DNA from: Bin87 sp034428455 | GTDB taxonomy: Bacteria; Chloroflexota; Dehalococcoidia; Lucifugimonadales; UBA3495 | Assembly: GCA_034428455.1 (NCBI GenBank) | Contig: DAOUHZ010000152.1 | Span: 1-64,000, forward strand | Direction: 5' to 3' | Length of the DNA: 64,000 bases | Shown here: positions 16,153-25,038 of the stretch, in pieces | How positions within the stretch are numbered: position 1 is the first letter of the stretch | Layout of the letters: each line of letters opens with the position of its first letter | Program-made: the position numbers and the translations under genes | The notes under the pieces: model-generated | What the model saw: only the letters and a program-made list of their open reading frames with translations | Told to the model about the DNA's origin: nothing | Databases searched by the model: none

Positions 16153-16593
16153 ATGCTTCAGCCTAAACGGACGAAATACCGCAAGATGGGTCGCGGCAAG
16201 CGGCGGGGCATGGCCACCACCGGGAGCACCGTCGAGTTCGGAGAAATCGGGCTGAAAGCCTTGCAAGCCGAGTGGATCACCGCCCGCCAGATCGAGTCAG
16301 CCCGTATCGCCATCACCCGTCACCTGCAACGCGGCGGCCGCACGTACATCCGCATCTTCCCGGACAAGCCGGTCTCCAAGAAGCCGGCCGAAGTCCGCAT
16401 GGGCGGCGGCAAGGCGGCCAACGACCATTGGGTCGCCGTGGTCAGGCCGGGCCGCATCATGTTTGAGGTCGGCGGCGTGCCTCTGGACCAGGCTGCGGAA
16501 GCCCTCCAGAGGGCCGCGCACAAGCTGCCAATTCCCACCAAGGTCGTTTACCGGGACCGCGTGAACTCGCTGCTGTCCACAGCAGGCAGGTGA
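16153..16593 (+). CDS. rplP: 50S ribosomal protein L16
   Basis: Organises the A-site tRNA corridor, 146 aa. It begins MLQPKRTKYRKMGRGKRRG and contains RMGGGKAANDHWVAVVRPG. The rplP end overlaps the possible GTG of rpmC. Confidence 0.98.
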   Translation: MLQPKRTKYRKMGRGKRRGMATTGSTVEFGEIGLKALQAEWITARQIESARIAITRHLQRGGRTYIRIFPDKPVSKKPAEVRMGGGKAANDHWVAVVRPGRIMFEVGGVPLDQAAEALQRAAHKLPIPTKVVYRDRVNSLLSTAGR

Positions 16594-16601
16594 TTGCCGC
16601 T

Positions 16602-16793
16602 ATGAAGATGTACGAAATTCGGGCGCTGACCGACCAGCAGATCGAAGAAGAACTGCAAAAGTCCTACCGGGAGTTGATGAACCTCCGGTTCCGGGACGCC
16701 GTCAACCAGCTCACCGATACCAACCAACCCCGCAAGACCCGCAAGGACATCGCGCGGATGCTCACCTGCCTGCGCGAGCGGCAGCTTCAATAG
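16602..16793 (+). CDS. rpmC: 50S ribosomal protein L29
   Basis: Small helical-hairpin protein near the tunnel exit, 63 aa. The ATG at 16602 (MKMYEIRALTDQQIEEEL) fits the family better than the in-frame GTG at 16590, which overlaps rplP; AGGTG at 16588-16592 serves as ribosome site. The motif MNLRFRDAVNQL is conserved. Confidence 0.95.
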   Translation: MKMYEIRALTDQQIEEELQKSYRELMNLRFRDAVNQLTDTNQPRKTRKDIARMLTCLRERQLQ

Positions 16794-16858
16794 CAGTTTG
16801 CGGCTCGACGTGACCGCAACACCCTCCGTTCAGTGACAGAACTTTCAGGACTATCTTA

Positions 16859-17242
16859 ATGGCCAAGACAATGCGAAAGGTCCGGGTGGGCTCCGTGGTG
16901 AGCACTCGGATGGACAAAACCGCCGTCGTGGAATTGGTGTGGAAGCAGCGCCACCGCGTCTACCGCAAGCAGATGCGCCGCGTCACCCGCTTTTACGTCC
17001 ACGACCCCGAAAGTCAGTGCCAGATCGGCGACACGGTCCGCATCCAGGAAACCCGGCCGATCTCGCGCACCAAGCACTGGCGGCTCCTGGATATCCTGTC
17101 CCGGCGCGAGGTCGCCGAGGTTCGGGCTATTGAGCTGGAAGGCGACGCGGTGATTGAGTCCGTTGCGGACGCGGAAGACGACGACGCGATGACGGTTGAC
17201 GACATCGCCGAAGAAATTACCGATGACGACGAGGATGCGTAA
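16859..17242 (+). CDS. rpsQ: 30S ribosomal protein S17 with acidic C-terminal extension
   Basis: 16S rRNA-binding OB-fold protein. The first about 85 residues are a normal S17 (GSVVSTRMDKTAVVELVWKQ, ETRPISRTKHWRLLDIL). The remaining about 40 residues are an unusual acidic tail rich in Asp/Glu/Ala (for example DAEDDDAMTVDDIAEEITDD). Total 127 aa. The next gene, rplN, starts directly after its stop codon. Confidence 0.96.
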   Translation: MAKTMRKVRVGSVVSTRMDKTAVVELVWKQRHRVYRKQMRRVTRFYVHDPESQCQIGDTVRIQETRPISRTKHWRLLDILSRREVAEVRAIELEGDAVIESVADAEDDDAMTVDDIAEEITDDDEDA

Positions 17243-17611
17243 ATGATCCAGAGTTACACCAGGCTGCACGTAGCCGACAACAGCGGCGCGCGACGCATCC
17301 GGCTCATCAATATCCCCGGTTCCAGCCGGCGCAAGTACGCCTCGGTGGGCGATATCATCGTCTGCACCGTGCGCGAGGCCATCCCTAACTCCCCGGTGCG
17401 CAAGGGCTCGGTGGTCAAGGCGGTCGTCGTGCGACAGGCCGCGCCGCTGCTTCGCCCCGACGGCACCTACATCAAGTTCGACGACAACGCCGCCGTGCTG
17501 ATCAACGACAACCAGCTGCCCCGCGGCACCCGCATCTTCGGCCCCGTCGCCCGCGAACTGCGCGACAAGGGCTTCATGCGCATCGTGTCCCTCGCGCCGG
17601 AGGTGGTGTGA
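17243..17611 (+). CDS. rplN: 50S ribosomal protein L14
   Basis: Intersubunit-bridge protein, 122 aa. It begins MIQSYTRLHVADNSGARRI and has LINDNQLPRGTRIFGPVARELR. Its TGA shares its final A with the rplX ATG (17611), so translation is coupled. Confidence 0.98.
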   Translation: MIQSYTRLHVADNSGARRIRLINIPGSSRRKYASVGDIIVCTVREAIPNSPVRKGSVVKAVVVRQAAPLLRPDGTYIKFDDNAAVLINDNQLPRGTRIFGPVARELRDKGFMRIVSLAPEVV

Positions 17612-17883
17612 TGGCTAAAACCAAAATCCGCCGCGGCGACGACGTGCTGGTCATCGCCGGCAAGGACAAGGGCAAGACCGGCCGCGTCCTCAACATGGTG
17701 CCCGAAAAGAACCGGGTCATCGTCGAAGGCGTCAACATGGTGACCAAGCACTACAAGCCGCGTCCCGGCATCCGGCAGGGCGGCCGCGTGCAGCAGGAAG
17801 CCTCCATTCACATCTCCAACATCAAGCTCATCCAGAGCAACTACACCGAACCGAGCACTCAGTTCCGCAACCGGGACGAGTAA
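17611..17883 (+). CDS. rplX: 50S ribosomal protein L24
   Basis: Assembly-initiator protein with a KOW motif (RRGDDVLVIAGKDKGKTGRV), 90 aa. The start was placed at ATG 17611 (MAKTKIRRGD) rather than the preceding in-frame GTG. The C-terminal HISNIKLI is typical. Confidence 0.97.
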   Translation: MAKTKIRRGDDVLVIAGKDKGKTGRVLNMVPEKNRVIVEGVNMVTKHYKPRPGIRQGGRVQQEASIHISNIKLIQSNYTEPSTQFRNRDE

Positions 17884-17903
17884 CTCTCTCGGGAGTGATT
17901 CCC

Positions 17904-18551
17904 ATGGCTACTGACCAGCAGGAAAGAACCGAACAGGGCGGAGGCCGACGCCAGCGGCGCCGACAGGAAGAGGCCGCATCCAACGGCGCCGAGCCGACGG
18001 AACTGCCGCCTCCCGCATTCAAGATCCGCTTCCGGGACGAGATCGTGCCGGCCATGGTGTCCGAGTTTGGGTACACCAGCCCCATGCAGGTGCCCCGGGT
18101 CACCAAGATCAACCTGAACATCGGCCTGGGCGAGGCGCTGACCAACGGCCGCGCCATGGAGAGTGCCGTCCGGGACCTGACCACCATCTCGGGTCAGAAG
18201 CCGGTCATCACCCGCGCCCGCCGGTCCATCGCCGGGTTCAAGGTGCGCCAGGGCAACCCCATCGGCACCGCCGTCACCCTGCGCGGTGACCGCATGTACT
18301 ACTTCCTGGAGCGCCTGATCATCACGGCCTTGCCGCGTATCCGCGACTTCCGAGGCATTTCGCGCAACGGTTTCGACGGACGTGGCAACTTCTCCCTGGG
18401 TCTTCGCGAACAGATCGTGTTCCCGGAAATCGACTACAACAGCATCGACCGGCTGCGCGGGCTCCAGGTGACCATCACCACCAGCGCAACCAACGACGCC
18501 GAGGCGGCGCGGCTGCTCGAACACTTCGAAATGCCCTTCGTCCGGCAGTAG
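17904..18551 (+). CDS. rplE: 50S ribosomal protein L5 with N-terminal extension
   Basis: 5S rRNA-binding protein. ATG 17904 has GGGAG 8 nt upstream and gives 215 aa. The conserved L5 body begins near residue 40 (VSEFGYTSPMQVPRVTKINLNIGLGEA), preceded by a Gln/Arg/Glu-rich extension of about 35 residues absent from most homologues. Later motifs (ITRARRSIAGFKVRQGNPIG and EIDYNSID) are normal. Confidence 0.96.
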   Translation: MATDQQERTEQGGGRRQRRRQEEAASNGAEPTELPPPAFKIRFRDEIVPAMVSEFGYTSPMQVPRVTKINLNIGLGEALTNGRAMESAVRDLTTISGQKPVITRARRSIAGFKVRQGNPIGTAVTLRGDRMYYFLERLIITALPRIRDFRGISRNGFDGRGNFSLGLREQIVFPEIDYNSIDRLRGLQVTITTSATNDAEAARLLEHFEMPFVRQ

Positions 18552-18606
18552 AATCGTCCGGCCAGTGAATACGCAGCCGTAAGCCAGGCACAGGGAGACA
18601 AGAACC

Positions 18607-18912
18607 TTGGCAAAGAAATCTTCCATCGTAAAGAACGAACGCCGCAGGCAAACCGTCGCCAAATACGCGGCCCAACGCGCCGAATTGCTCGCCGAGGCGC
18701 GGGACCTGTCCCGTTCCCCCCGTGAGCGCTTCGAAGCCCGCCAGAAGCTGGCCTTGCTGCCCCACGATGCCAACCCCAACCGCATTCGGAACCGGGACGG
18801 CGCCACCGGGCGGCCACGCGGCTACATCCGCCACTTCGGCCTGTCGCGCATCTCCTTCCGGGAAATGGCGCTGGACGGCCTGCTCCCCGGCGTCCGCAAG
18901 GCCAGCCTGTAA
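18607..18912 (+). CDS. rpsN: 30S ribosomal protein S14 (zinc-free long form)
   Basis: 101 aa starting at TTG 18607, with GGGAG at 18593-18597. It is the long form that lacks the CxxC...CxxC zinc ribbon, shown by NRIRNRDGATGRPRGYIRHFGLSRISFRE. By contrast L36 and S4 here keep their zinc Cys residues. Assembles late in the 30S head. Confidence 0.97.
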   Translation: MAKKSSIVKNERRRQTVAKYAAQRAELLAEARDLSRSPRERFEARQKLALLPHDANPNRIRNRDGATGRPRGYIRHFGLSRISFREMALDGLLPGVRKASL

Positions 18913-18967
18913 GCCTCATTTACACCGATGCACAGGATCGACAGGATTTTCAAGGAGCCATTCCGCA

Positions 18968-19366
18968 ATGCCCATTAACGATCCGGTTGCCGATATGCTG
19001 ACGCGCATTCGCAACGCAATCCAGGCCCGGCACCAGACGGTGCTGGTTCCCCAGTCCAAGATGAAGGTCGCCATCGCCGACATCCTGAAGGCGCAGGGCT
19101 ACATCCGCGACTGGGACCTGGCGCGCAACCAGAAATTCCCCACCATGCGGATCCACCTCACCTACAAGGACGACGACACCAACGCCATTCGCGGCCTGCG
19201 CCGGATCAGCAAGCCGGGGCTGCGCGTGCACGTCGGCCGGGGCGAGATCCCCCGGGTCTACGGCGGACTGGGCATCGCCATTATCTCGACCTCCCAGGGA
19301 ATGATGACCGGATACGAGGCCTGGCGCAAAGGCATCGGAGGAGAGTTGGTCTGTTATGTCTGGTAA
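18968..19366 (+). CDS. rpsH: 30S ribosomal protein S8
   Basis: 132-aa central-domain rRNA-binding protein. The start MPINDPVADMLTRIRNA is conserved. The C-terminal motif ISTSQGMMTGYEAWRKGIGG is typical. It overlaps rplF by 11 nt. A short piece of family-1 repeat (ACAGGATCGACAGGATTTTC, about 18930-18952) lies just upstream. Confidence 0.97.
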   Translation: MPINDPVADMLTRIRNAIQARHQTVLVPQSKMKVAIADILKAQGYIRDWDLARNQKFPTMRIHLTYKDDDTNAIRGLRRISKPGLRVHVGRGEIPRVYGGLGIAIISTSQGMMTGYEAWRKGIGGELVCYVW

Positions 19367-19970
19367 CGAAATCCCCGTCAGCGTCGGCGTCGCCGAACGG
19401 ATCCCGCCCGCCGAGAAGCCCCTGTCCCGCATCGGACGCCAGCCCATACCGATACCTGACGGCGTCCAGGTTGAGGTGCTCTACGGAGGCATCAAGGTCA
19501 CCGGCCCGCGCGGCGAGGTGATACAGCGATACCACCCGGAAGTCACCGTGAAAGTGGAAGACGGCCAGATAGTCGTCGAGCGCTTGACTGAGCGCAAGTT
19601 CCACCACTCGCTCCACGGCCTGACCCGATCCCTGATCGCCAACGCCGTTGTCGGCGTCACCGAAGGCTACAGCCGGACCCTGGAGCTCATGGGCGTGGGA
19701 TACCGCGTGCAGCAGAACGGCGCCGGCATCACCCTTAGCGTTGGCTACAGCCACACCGTCGACGTGTTCCCGGAAGAGGGCCTGACCATGGAGGTCGAAG
19801 GCAACAACCGGGTCCACATCGCCGGCGTCGACAAGCAGAAGGTGGGCCAATTGGCCGCCAAGGTCCGCAAGGTCCGGCCGCCCAACCGTTACAAGGAAAA
19901 GGGCATCCGGTACCAGGGCGAGGTCCTGCGCCTCAAGCCCGGCAAGGCCGCCGCACGCCGCGCCGTCTAG
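19356..19970 (+). CDS. rplF: 50S ribosomal protein L6 with N-terminal extension
   Basis: 204 aa. The usual L6 start (SRIGRQPIPIPDGV) appears only after about 24 residues of extra sequence (MSGNEIPVSVGVAERIPPAE). No ATG, GTG or TTG sits at the usual position, so the extension is probably translated. The end motif VRPPNRYKEKGIRYQGE is normal. Overlaps rpsH by 11 nt. Confidence 0.96.
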   Translation: MSGNEIPVSVGVAERIPPAEKPLSRIGRQPIPIPDGVQVEVLYGGIKVTGPRGEVIQRYHPEVTVKVEDGQIVVERLTERKFHHSLHGLTRSLIANAVVGVTEGYSRTLELMGVGYRVQQNGAGITLSVGYSHTVDVFPEEGLTMEVEGNNRVHIAGVDKQKVGQLAAKVRKVRPPNRYKEKGIRYQGEVLRLKPGKAAARRAV

Positions 19971-19994
19971 TTAGCATCCGCACATCCATCATTC

Positions 19995-20099
19995 GTCAGA
20001 ATCAGGATTTTCAAGATTATATGATTGTCGGGATTACAACTCCGGCCAATGCCCGCCTTATCCTGAAAATCCAGTAATCCCGTAAATCCTGATTCTGAC
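19995..20099. repeat. Dispersed hairpin repeat, family 1, copy b
   Basis: 105 bp. GTCAGAATCAGGATTTTCA at the left end mirrors AAATCCTGATTCTGAC at the right end. It sits inside the ribosomal superoperon between rplF and rplR. Confidence 0.88.
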
Positions 20100-20125
20100 A
20101 ATCTTAATTCGAGAGCAAAAGAGCA

Positions 20126-20485
20126 ATGCCACGCGACAAAGACTCCCGAAAACTCCGCATCGTCCGCCACCGGCGGGTGCGGAACAAGGTACACGGAACC
20201 CCCGACCGGCCGCGCCTTTGCGTCTTCCGCAGCCTGAAAGGCATCTACGCGCAGGTGATTGACGACGTGGAAGGCCACACCTTGGCCTACGCCTCCAGCC
20301 ACGAGGTCGGCGGCGAGGAGGCCACCCCCAAGACGGCGGCGTCTGCCGCCGTGGGCAAGTTGGTCGCCGAGCGCGCCCGGGCCGCCGGCGTTACCTCCGT
20401 GGTGTTCGACCGGGGCGGCTACCGGTTCCACGGCCGGGTCAAGGCCCTGGCCGACGCAGCCCGCGAAGGAGGGCTTGTATTCTGA
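20126..20485 (+). CDS. rplR: 50S ribosomal protein L18
   Basis: 5S rRNA-binding protein, 119 aa, containing VRNKVHGTPDRPRLCVFRS and the C-terminal FDRGGYRFHGRVKALADAAREGG. The rpsE ATG at 20485 overlaps its stop codon. Confidence 0.98.
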   Translation: MPRDKDSRKLRIVRHRRVRNKVHGTPDRPRLCVFRSLKGIYAQVIDDVEGHTLAYASSHEVGGEEATPKTAASAAVGKLVAERARAAGVTSVVFDRGGYRFHGRVKALADAAREGGLVF

Positions 20486-21354
20486 TGGTTTCTCCCGCAT
20501 CCCGTAGAGGCCCAAGAAGCAACACCGGCGGCAGAGGCGGCGAAGGCGGCCCCGACCGTCGCGGAGGCCGTGGCGGCCGTGGACGCGACCGCGAGCAGCG
20601 GCAGCGCGAGGACGACAGCGGAGGCATGAACGAGCGGGTGGTCCACACCCGACGCATCGCCAAGGTGGTCAAGGGCGGTCGCCGGCTCCGGTTCAACGCC
20701 CTGGTGGTGGTGGGCGACGGCCAGGGGCGCGTGGGCGCCGGCATGGGCAAGGCCCTGGCGATCCCCGACGCGGTGCGCAAGGGAACCGCCGTGGCCCGCC
20801 GCAGCACCATCAGCATCCCCATCAAGGGAAGCACCATCCCCCACGAGATTTCCGTCCGCAAGGGCGCGTCCATCGTCATCATCAAGCCCGCCCCGCTGGG
20901 AACCGGCATCATCGCCGCCGGCGCAATGCGCGCCATGCTCGAGTTGGGCGGCGTGCAGGACGTCGTGGGCAAATCGCTGGGCTCGCGCAACCCCATCAAC
21001 ATCGTGCAGGCGACCCTGGAGGCCCTCAGCCTCCTGCGCGACCCCGAAACCGAGCGGGCCAACCGGCTGGGACTGAACCCGCCGGGCACGAACGGAGCCA
21101 CCGAAGCCGCGGCGCCGGACGCATCCGCCCCGGCCAGCGACGCAACCCCGGCTCCCGCCGCTGAAGCGCCCGCTGTCGAGGCCACTTCCGCACCGGCCGC
21201 CGAGGCGACCCCTGAACCTCCAGCGGCTGTCGCCGATGCTCCACCACCGGAGGCCGTCGCCGCCGAGGAACCGTCGGCTGCTGAAGAGCCGACGCCTTCC
21301 GAGGAACCCACGGTCGAGGCCCCGTCCGCTGAAGAGAACGACCCACAATCCTAA
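20485..21354 (+). CDS. rpsE: 30S ribosomal protein S5 with long low-complexity tail
   Basis: Decoding-fidelity and mRNA-entry protein. An Arg/Gly-rich N-terminal stretch (about 40 residues) precedes the normal S5 body (VVHTRRIAKVVKGGRRLRF through KSLGSRNPINIVQATLEAL). The end is an Ala/Pro/Glu-rich tail of about 90 residues with repeats such as AAEAPAVEATSAPAAEATPE. At 289 aa it is far longer than the usual about 165. The tail has no recognised fold and would be solvent-exposed. Confidence 0.96.
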   Translation: MVSPASRRGPRSNTGGRGGEGGPDRRGGRGGRGRDREQRQREDDSGGMNERVVHTRRIAKVVKGGRRLRFNALVVVGDGQGRVGAGMGKALAIPDAVRKGTAVARRSTISIPIKGSTIPHEISVRKGASIVIIKPAPLGTGIIAAGAMRAMLELGGVQDVVGKSLGSRNPINIVQATLEALSLLRDPETERANRLGLNPPGTNGATEAAAPDASAPASDATPAPAAEAPAVEATSAPAAEATPEPPAAVADAPPPEAVAAEEPSAAEEPTPSEEPTVEAPSAEENDPQS

Positions 21355-21407
21355 CCACGCAAGTTCTCCCCGTCTCCCGCCCCCGGCAGACGGCAGGTAA
21401 AAAGCAA

Positions 21408-21590
21408 ATGGCTCAGATCAAAATCACCTGGAAGAAAAGCTGCATCGGGCGTCCGTCCTACCAACGACGGATCGTGCAATCGCTGGGGCTCAAGCGGCTG
21501 AACCACTCGGTCGTGCACGAGGACAGCCCCACCATTCGGGGTATGGTCAACAAGGTCCAGCACCTGATAACCGTCGAGCCGGTCGAATAG
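21408..21590 (+). CDS. rpmD: 50S ribosomal protein L30
   Basis: 60 aa, full length. It begins MAQIKITWKKSCIGRPSYQR and contains TIRGMVNKVQHLITVE, as expected. Lies between rpsE and rplO in the standard spc order. Confidence 0.97.
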   Translation: MAQIKITWKKSCIGRPSYQRRIVQSLGLKRLNHSVVHEDSPTIRGMVNKVQHLITVEPVE

Positions 21591-21641
21591 CGGTCTACCC
21601 TGATAAATTACGGCCGGACAGCATAGGGAGCGATTGCCACC

Positions 21642-22088
21642 ATGATGGAACACGAAATTACGCCGCCAAAGGGCGCGCGGCGAGCCCGCAAGCGGGTGGG
21701 CCGAGGCGACGCCGCGGGCGGCGGCAGCTGCGCGGGCCGTGGCCTCAAGGGTCAGAAATCCCGCTCCGGTCCCGGTCTGCGACCAGGCTTTGAAGGCGGC
21801 CAGATGCCCTTGATCAAGGGTCTGCCCATGAAGCGCGGGTTCAACAACCGCTACAAGACCTACTACGCCCTGGTGGACCTGGATACGCTTCAGGAGCGGT
21901 TCGAGGCCAACACCCAGGTCACGCCGGAGCTCCTGCATCAGCTGGGCATCATCCGCCGCACCAGTCTTCCGGTGAAGGTGGTGGGAGACGGCGAGTTGCA
22001 ACAGCCGCTGACCGTGGCCGCGCACAAGTTCACCGCCTCGGCCCGCGCCAAGATCGAAGCGGCCGGCGGATCCGTAACCGAGCTCTAA
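21642..22088 (+). CDS. rplO: 50S ribosomal protein L15
   Basis: 148 aa. The Gly-rich N-terminal region (RARKRVGRGDAAGGGSCAGR, GQKSRSG) inserts into the 23S core. The C-terminal part is globular. Two adjacent ATGs (21642, 21645) are possible starts. Precedes secY as usual. Confidence 0.97.
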   Translation: MMEHEITPPKGARRARKRVGRGDAAGGGSCAGRGLKGQKSRSGPGLRPGFEGGQMPLIKGLPMKRGFNNRYKTYYALVDLDTLQERFEANTQVTPELLHQLGIIRRTSLPVKVVGDGELQQPLTVAAHKFTASARAKIEAAGGSVTEL

Positions 22089-22127
22089 CCTCGGCAAACG
22101 GTTGGGACTGACAGGGAACGGCGCGCC

Positions 22128-23459
22128 ATGATTCAGACTGAGGCCCAGGCAGGAGGTCGCTGGCCACGCCTGGTGCAGGCGGCCATCGACGCTTTCAGCC
22201 TGCCCGACCTCCGGGCCAAGATCCTTTTCACCCTGGGGATGCTGGCCCTGTACCGGCTGGTCGCTCACATCCCCATACCGGGACTCGACACGGCCGCGCT
22301 GGAGCAGTTGTTCGACAACAACCAGCTCCTCGGCTTCCTCGATCTCTTCTCCGGCGGCGCGCTGAGCAACATGAGCATCGTGGCGCTGGGGGTGTTCCCG
22401 TACATCACCGCGTCTATCATCATGCAGTTGCTGACGCCCGTAATCCCCCAGCTGCAAAACCTGTCGCGGGAGGGCGAGGCCGGGCGCATCAAGATGAACC
22501 GGATCACCCACTGGGGTACGGTGCCCATCGCCATTGCCCAGGCATTCGCCCAGATGGTGCTGCTGCAACAGGCCGGCGTACTCACCAACGTCGGTTTCGG
22601 CCCCGACTCCTTCCTGCCCACTTTGGCCGCCGTCCTGTCCCTGACCGCTGGCACCATGTTCCTGGTCTGGCTGGGTGAGCTGATTACCGAGCGCGGCATC
22701 GGCAACGGCATCTCGCTGATCATCTTCGCCGGCATCGTGGTGGGCTTCCCCGGACTGCTGGCCACCGGCTTCCTGGACCGCGACAACATCATCGGAGTCT
22801 TCTTCTTCGCGCTCATCGGCCTGCTGATCATCGCCCTGATCGTGGTGTTCAACGAGGCCCACCGCCGCATACCGGTGCAGTACGGCCGCAGCATCTTCAG
22901 GGGCGGCCAGATGTACCGCCAATCGGGCTCCACGTACATCCCGCTGCGGATCAACTCGGCCGGCATGATCCCGTTGATCTTCGCCTTCTCCATCGTCATC
23001 CTGCCCGGAACCGTGGCTCAGTACCTCAGCTCCGCCGGCGGCTTTCTCGGCAACATCGCCGGCGACCTCCAGGTGGCCCTGAGCCCCACCGGTCCCATCT
23101 ACTGGGTGCTGGCGTTCTTCCTGGTGGTGGCGTTCACCTTCTTCTACACGCTGGTCGTGTTCCAGCAGCAGAACATCGCCGAGAACCTTCAGCGCAACGG
23201 CGGCTTCGTTCTGGGCATTCGGCCGGGCCGGCCCACCCAGGACTATTTGAACCGGGTCATACTGCGTCTGACCATGGGCGGCGCCATCTTCCTGGGCTTC
23301 ATCGCCATCGTGCCCTATATCGCGTCCCTCATCACCAACGTGGAGGCCATCGCCCTCAGCAGCACCAGCCTCCTGATCATGGTCGGCGTGGGTCTGGATA
23401 CCCTGCGGCAGCTGGAAGCCCAGCTCATGATGCGCAACTACGAAGGGTTCCTGCGATGA
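22128..23459 (+). CDS. secY: Protein translocase channel subunit SecY
   Basis: Ten-helix inner-membrane channel of the Sec translocon, 443 aa. The first helix is followed by a plug-like region (FSGGALSNMSIVALGVFPYITASI) and the loop RRIPVQYGR, a ribosome/SecA contact. Its TGA overlaps the adk ATG in an ATGA arrangement, so adk is coupled to it. Confidence 0.98.
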   Translation: MIQTEAQAGGRWPRLVQAAIDAFSLPDLRAKILFTLGMLALYRLVAHIPIPGLDTAALEQLFDNNQLLGFLDLFSGGALSNMSIVALGVFPYITASIIMQLLTPVIPQLQNLSREGEAGRIKMNRITHWGTVPIAIAQAFAQMVLLQQAGVLTNVGFGPDSFLPTLAAVLSLTAGTMFLVWLGELITERGIGNGISLIIFAGIVVGFPGLLATGFLDRDNIIGVFFFALIGLLIIALIVVFNEAHRRIPVQYGRSIFRGGQMYRQSGSTYIPLRINSAGMIPLIFAFSIVILPGTVAQYLSSAGGFLGNIAGDLQVALSPTGPIYWVLAFFLVVAFTFFYTLVVFQQQNIAENLQRNGGFVLGIRPGRPTQDYLNRVILRLTMGGAIFLGFIAIVPYIASLITNVEAIALSSTSLLIMVGVGLDTLRQLEAQLMMRNYEGFLR

Positions 23460-24151
23460 CCGTTGCCAACGGCATCAGGCTGGTCCTGTTCGGCCCTCCG
23501 GGCGCGGGCAAGGGCACGCAGGCCCAACTGCTCAAGGATAGCCTGGGCATCGAGCATGTCAGCTCCGGCGACCTCTTCCGGCATCACCTGTCCAACGGCA
23601 CGGAACTGGGCGAGCTGGCCCGGGGATACATGAACCGCGGGGAACTGGTGCCCGACGAGGTCACCATCGGCATGGTCATCGACCGGATCGAAAGCATTGC
23701 AGACGCCGACGGGTTCATGCTGGATGGCTTTCCCCGCAACACCGCCCAGGCCCAGGCGCTCGAAGCCGCGCTGGAGAACCAGGGGCAACGCCTGGACCGC
23801 GTGGTCCACATCCAGGTGGAAAACGGTGAGCTGATCCGCCGACTCAGCAACCGCTACATCTGCCGGGCTTGCCAGCGACCCTATGCGCGCGACGCCGACA
23901 CCGGCGCGACGCCAGAGAAGTGCGCCGACTGTCCCGACGGCGGCGACATCTATCAGAGAGAAGACGACACCGAGGGAGCGGTGGTCAACCGCTTGTCTGT
24001 CTACCACCAAGAGACCGCTCCGGTCCTGGAGTTCTACCGCCAGCGCGGTCTGCTCGCGGATGTTTCCGGCGAGCAGTCAATTGATGCAGTGCATCACTCC
24101 GTGTTGCGGATTTTGAACGTTAGCGGCGTGGGTGCGGTTTCAAAATCGTAG
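23456..24151 (+). CDS. adk: Adenylate kinase with zinc-type lid
   Basis: Interconverts ATP + AMP and 2 ADP; 231 aa. The P-loop is GPPGAGKGT (13-21) and the AMP-site motif is DGFPRN (90-95). The lid carries Cys136, Cys139, Cys156 and Cys159 in a C-x2-C...C-x2-C arrangement, the structural zinc site of many Gram-positive-type kinases. Located after secY as in the standard operon. Confidence 0.97.
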   Translation: MTVANGIRLVLFGPPGAGKGTQAQLLKDSLGIEHVSSGDLFRHHLSNGTELGELARGYMNRGELVPDEVTIGMVIDRIESIADADGFMLDGFPRNTAQAQALEAALENQGQRLDRVVHIQVENGELIRRLSNRYICRACQRPYARDADTGATPEKCADCPDGGDIYQREDDTEGAVVNRLSVYHQETAPVLEFYRQRGLLADVSGEQSIDAVHHSVLRILNVSGVGAVSKS

Positions 24152-24160
24152 CGGTTGAGG

Positions 24161-24166
24161 TATAAT
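24161..24166 (+). promoter_or_regulatory. Possible promoter (-10) directly before map
   Basis: A perfect TATAAT lies 4 nt before the map ATG. The -35 region 17 bp further upstream is only TTTCAA. If used, the mRNA would be leaderless or start inside the gene. A TGAGG ribosome site also overlaps the area, so this may be fortuitous. Confidence 0.35.
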
Positions 24167-24170
24167 CATA

Positions 24171-24980
24171 ATGGTGAACAGTAAGCCCAAGCGTAAAACC
24201 GCCTCCAATTCCCCCTCGTCGTACACTGGCGGGATAACCATCAAGTCTCGTCGTGAGATGGAGGCCATGGAGCGTGCCGGCGCCATCGTAGGCGCCACGT
24301 TGACGCTCCTCAAGAAATCGGTCGAGCCCGGCATCACCACCGCCGATCTCAACCGCATCGCGGACAAGAACATCCGCAGCATGGGCGCAGTGCCCACGTT
24401 CCTCGGTTACCACGGGTTCCCCGGAGCCATCTGCGCCTCGGTCAACGAGGAGATCGTCCACGGCATCCCCGGCAAGAGGGTGCTCAAAGAGGGCGACATC
24501 ATCAAGATGGACTGCGGGGCAACCATCGACGGTTTCATCGGCGACGCCGCCATCTCCGTCGCCGTGGGCGAGATCAGCGCAGAAGCGCAGACGCTCATGG
24601 ACGATACCAACGCCAGCCTGTACGCCGGGATCGCCGCCGCCCAGCCGGGCAATCGCATCGGCGACATCGGCGCCGCGGTATCCGGCTACGCCATACCCCG
24701 TGGCTACGGCGTGGTTCGCCAGTTTGTCGGCCACGGCGTGGGTCGCTACCTCCACGAGGACCCGCAGGTGCCCAACTACGGCGAGGCCGGAAAGGGCGTC
24801 TTGCTGCGGCCCGGGATGTGCATCTGCATCGAGCCGATGCTGAACCTGGGCACGGAAGACACCACCATACTGGATGACGACTGGACCGTGGTCACCGCCG
24901 ACGGCGCGCTGTCCGCTCACTTCGAGCACACCCTGGCGATCACCGCCGACGGCCCCAAGATCCTGACGATGCACAACTGA
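24171..24980 (+). CDS. map: Type I methionine aminopeptidase
   Basis: Removes N-terminal Met from nascent proteins; 269 aa. All five dinuclear-metal ligands are visible: Asp in MDCGATIDGF, Asp in IGDAAIS, His in GHGVGRYLHEDP, Glu in CIEPML and Glu in HFEHTLAI. The conserved domain starts near residue 25 (GITIKSRREMEAMERAG). The preceding Lys/Ser-rich segment is an extension or reflects an overlong start choice, though no better start codon is obvious. Confidence 0.96.
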   Translation: MVNSKPKRKTASNSPSSYTGGITIKSRREMEAMERAGAIVGATLTLLKKSVEPGITTADLNRIADKNIRSMGAVPTFLGYHGFPGAICASVNEEIVHGIPGKRVLKEGDIIKMDCGATIDGFIGDAAISVAVGEISAEAQTLMDDTNASLYAGIAAAQPGNRIGDIGAAVSGYAIPRGYGVVRQFVGHGVGRYLHEDPQVPNYGEAGKGVLLRPGMCICIEPMLNLGTEDTTILDDDWTVVTADGALSAHFEHTLAITADGPKILTMHN

Positions 24981-25038
24981 CAACACACGCGACGCCGACG
25001 ACCCGCCACAGGCTCGTCGACGCAAAGAAGGAAAATTT

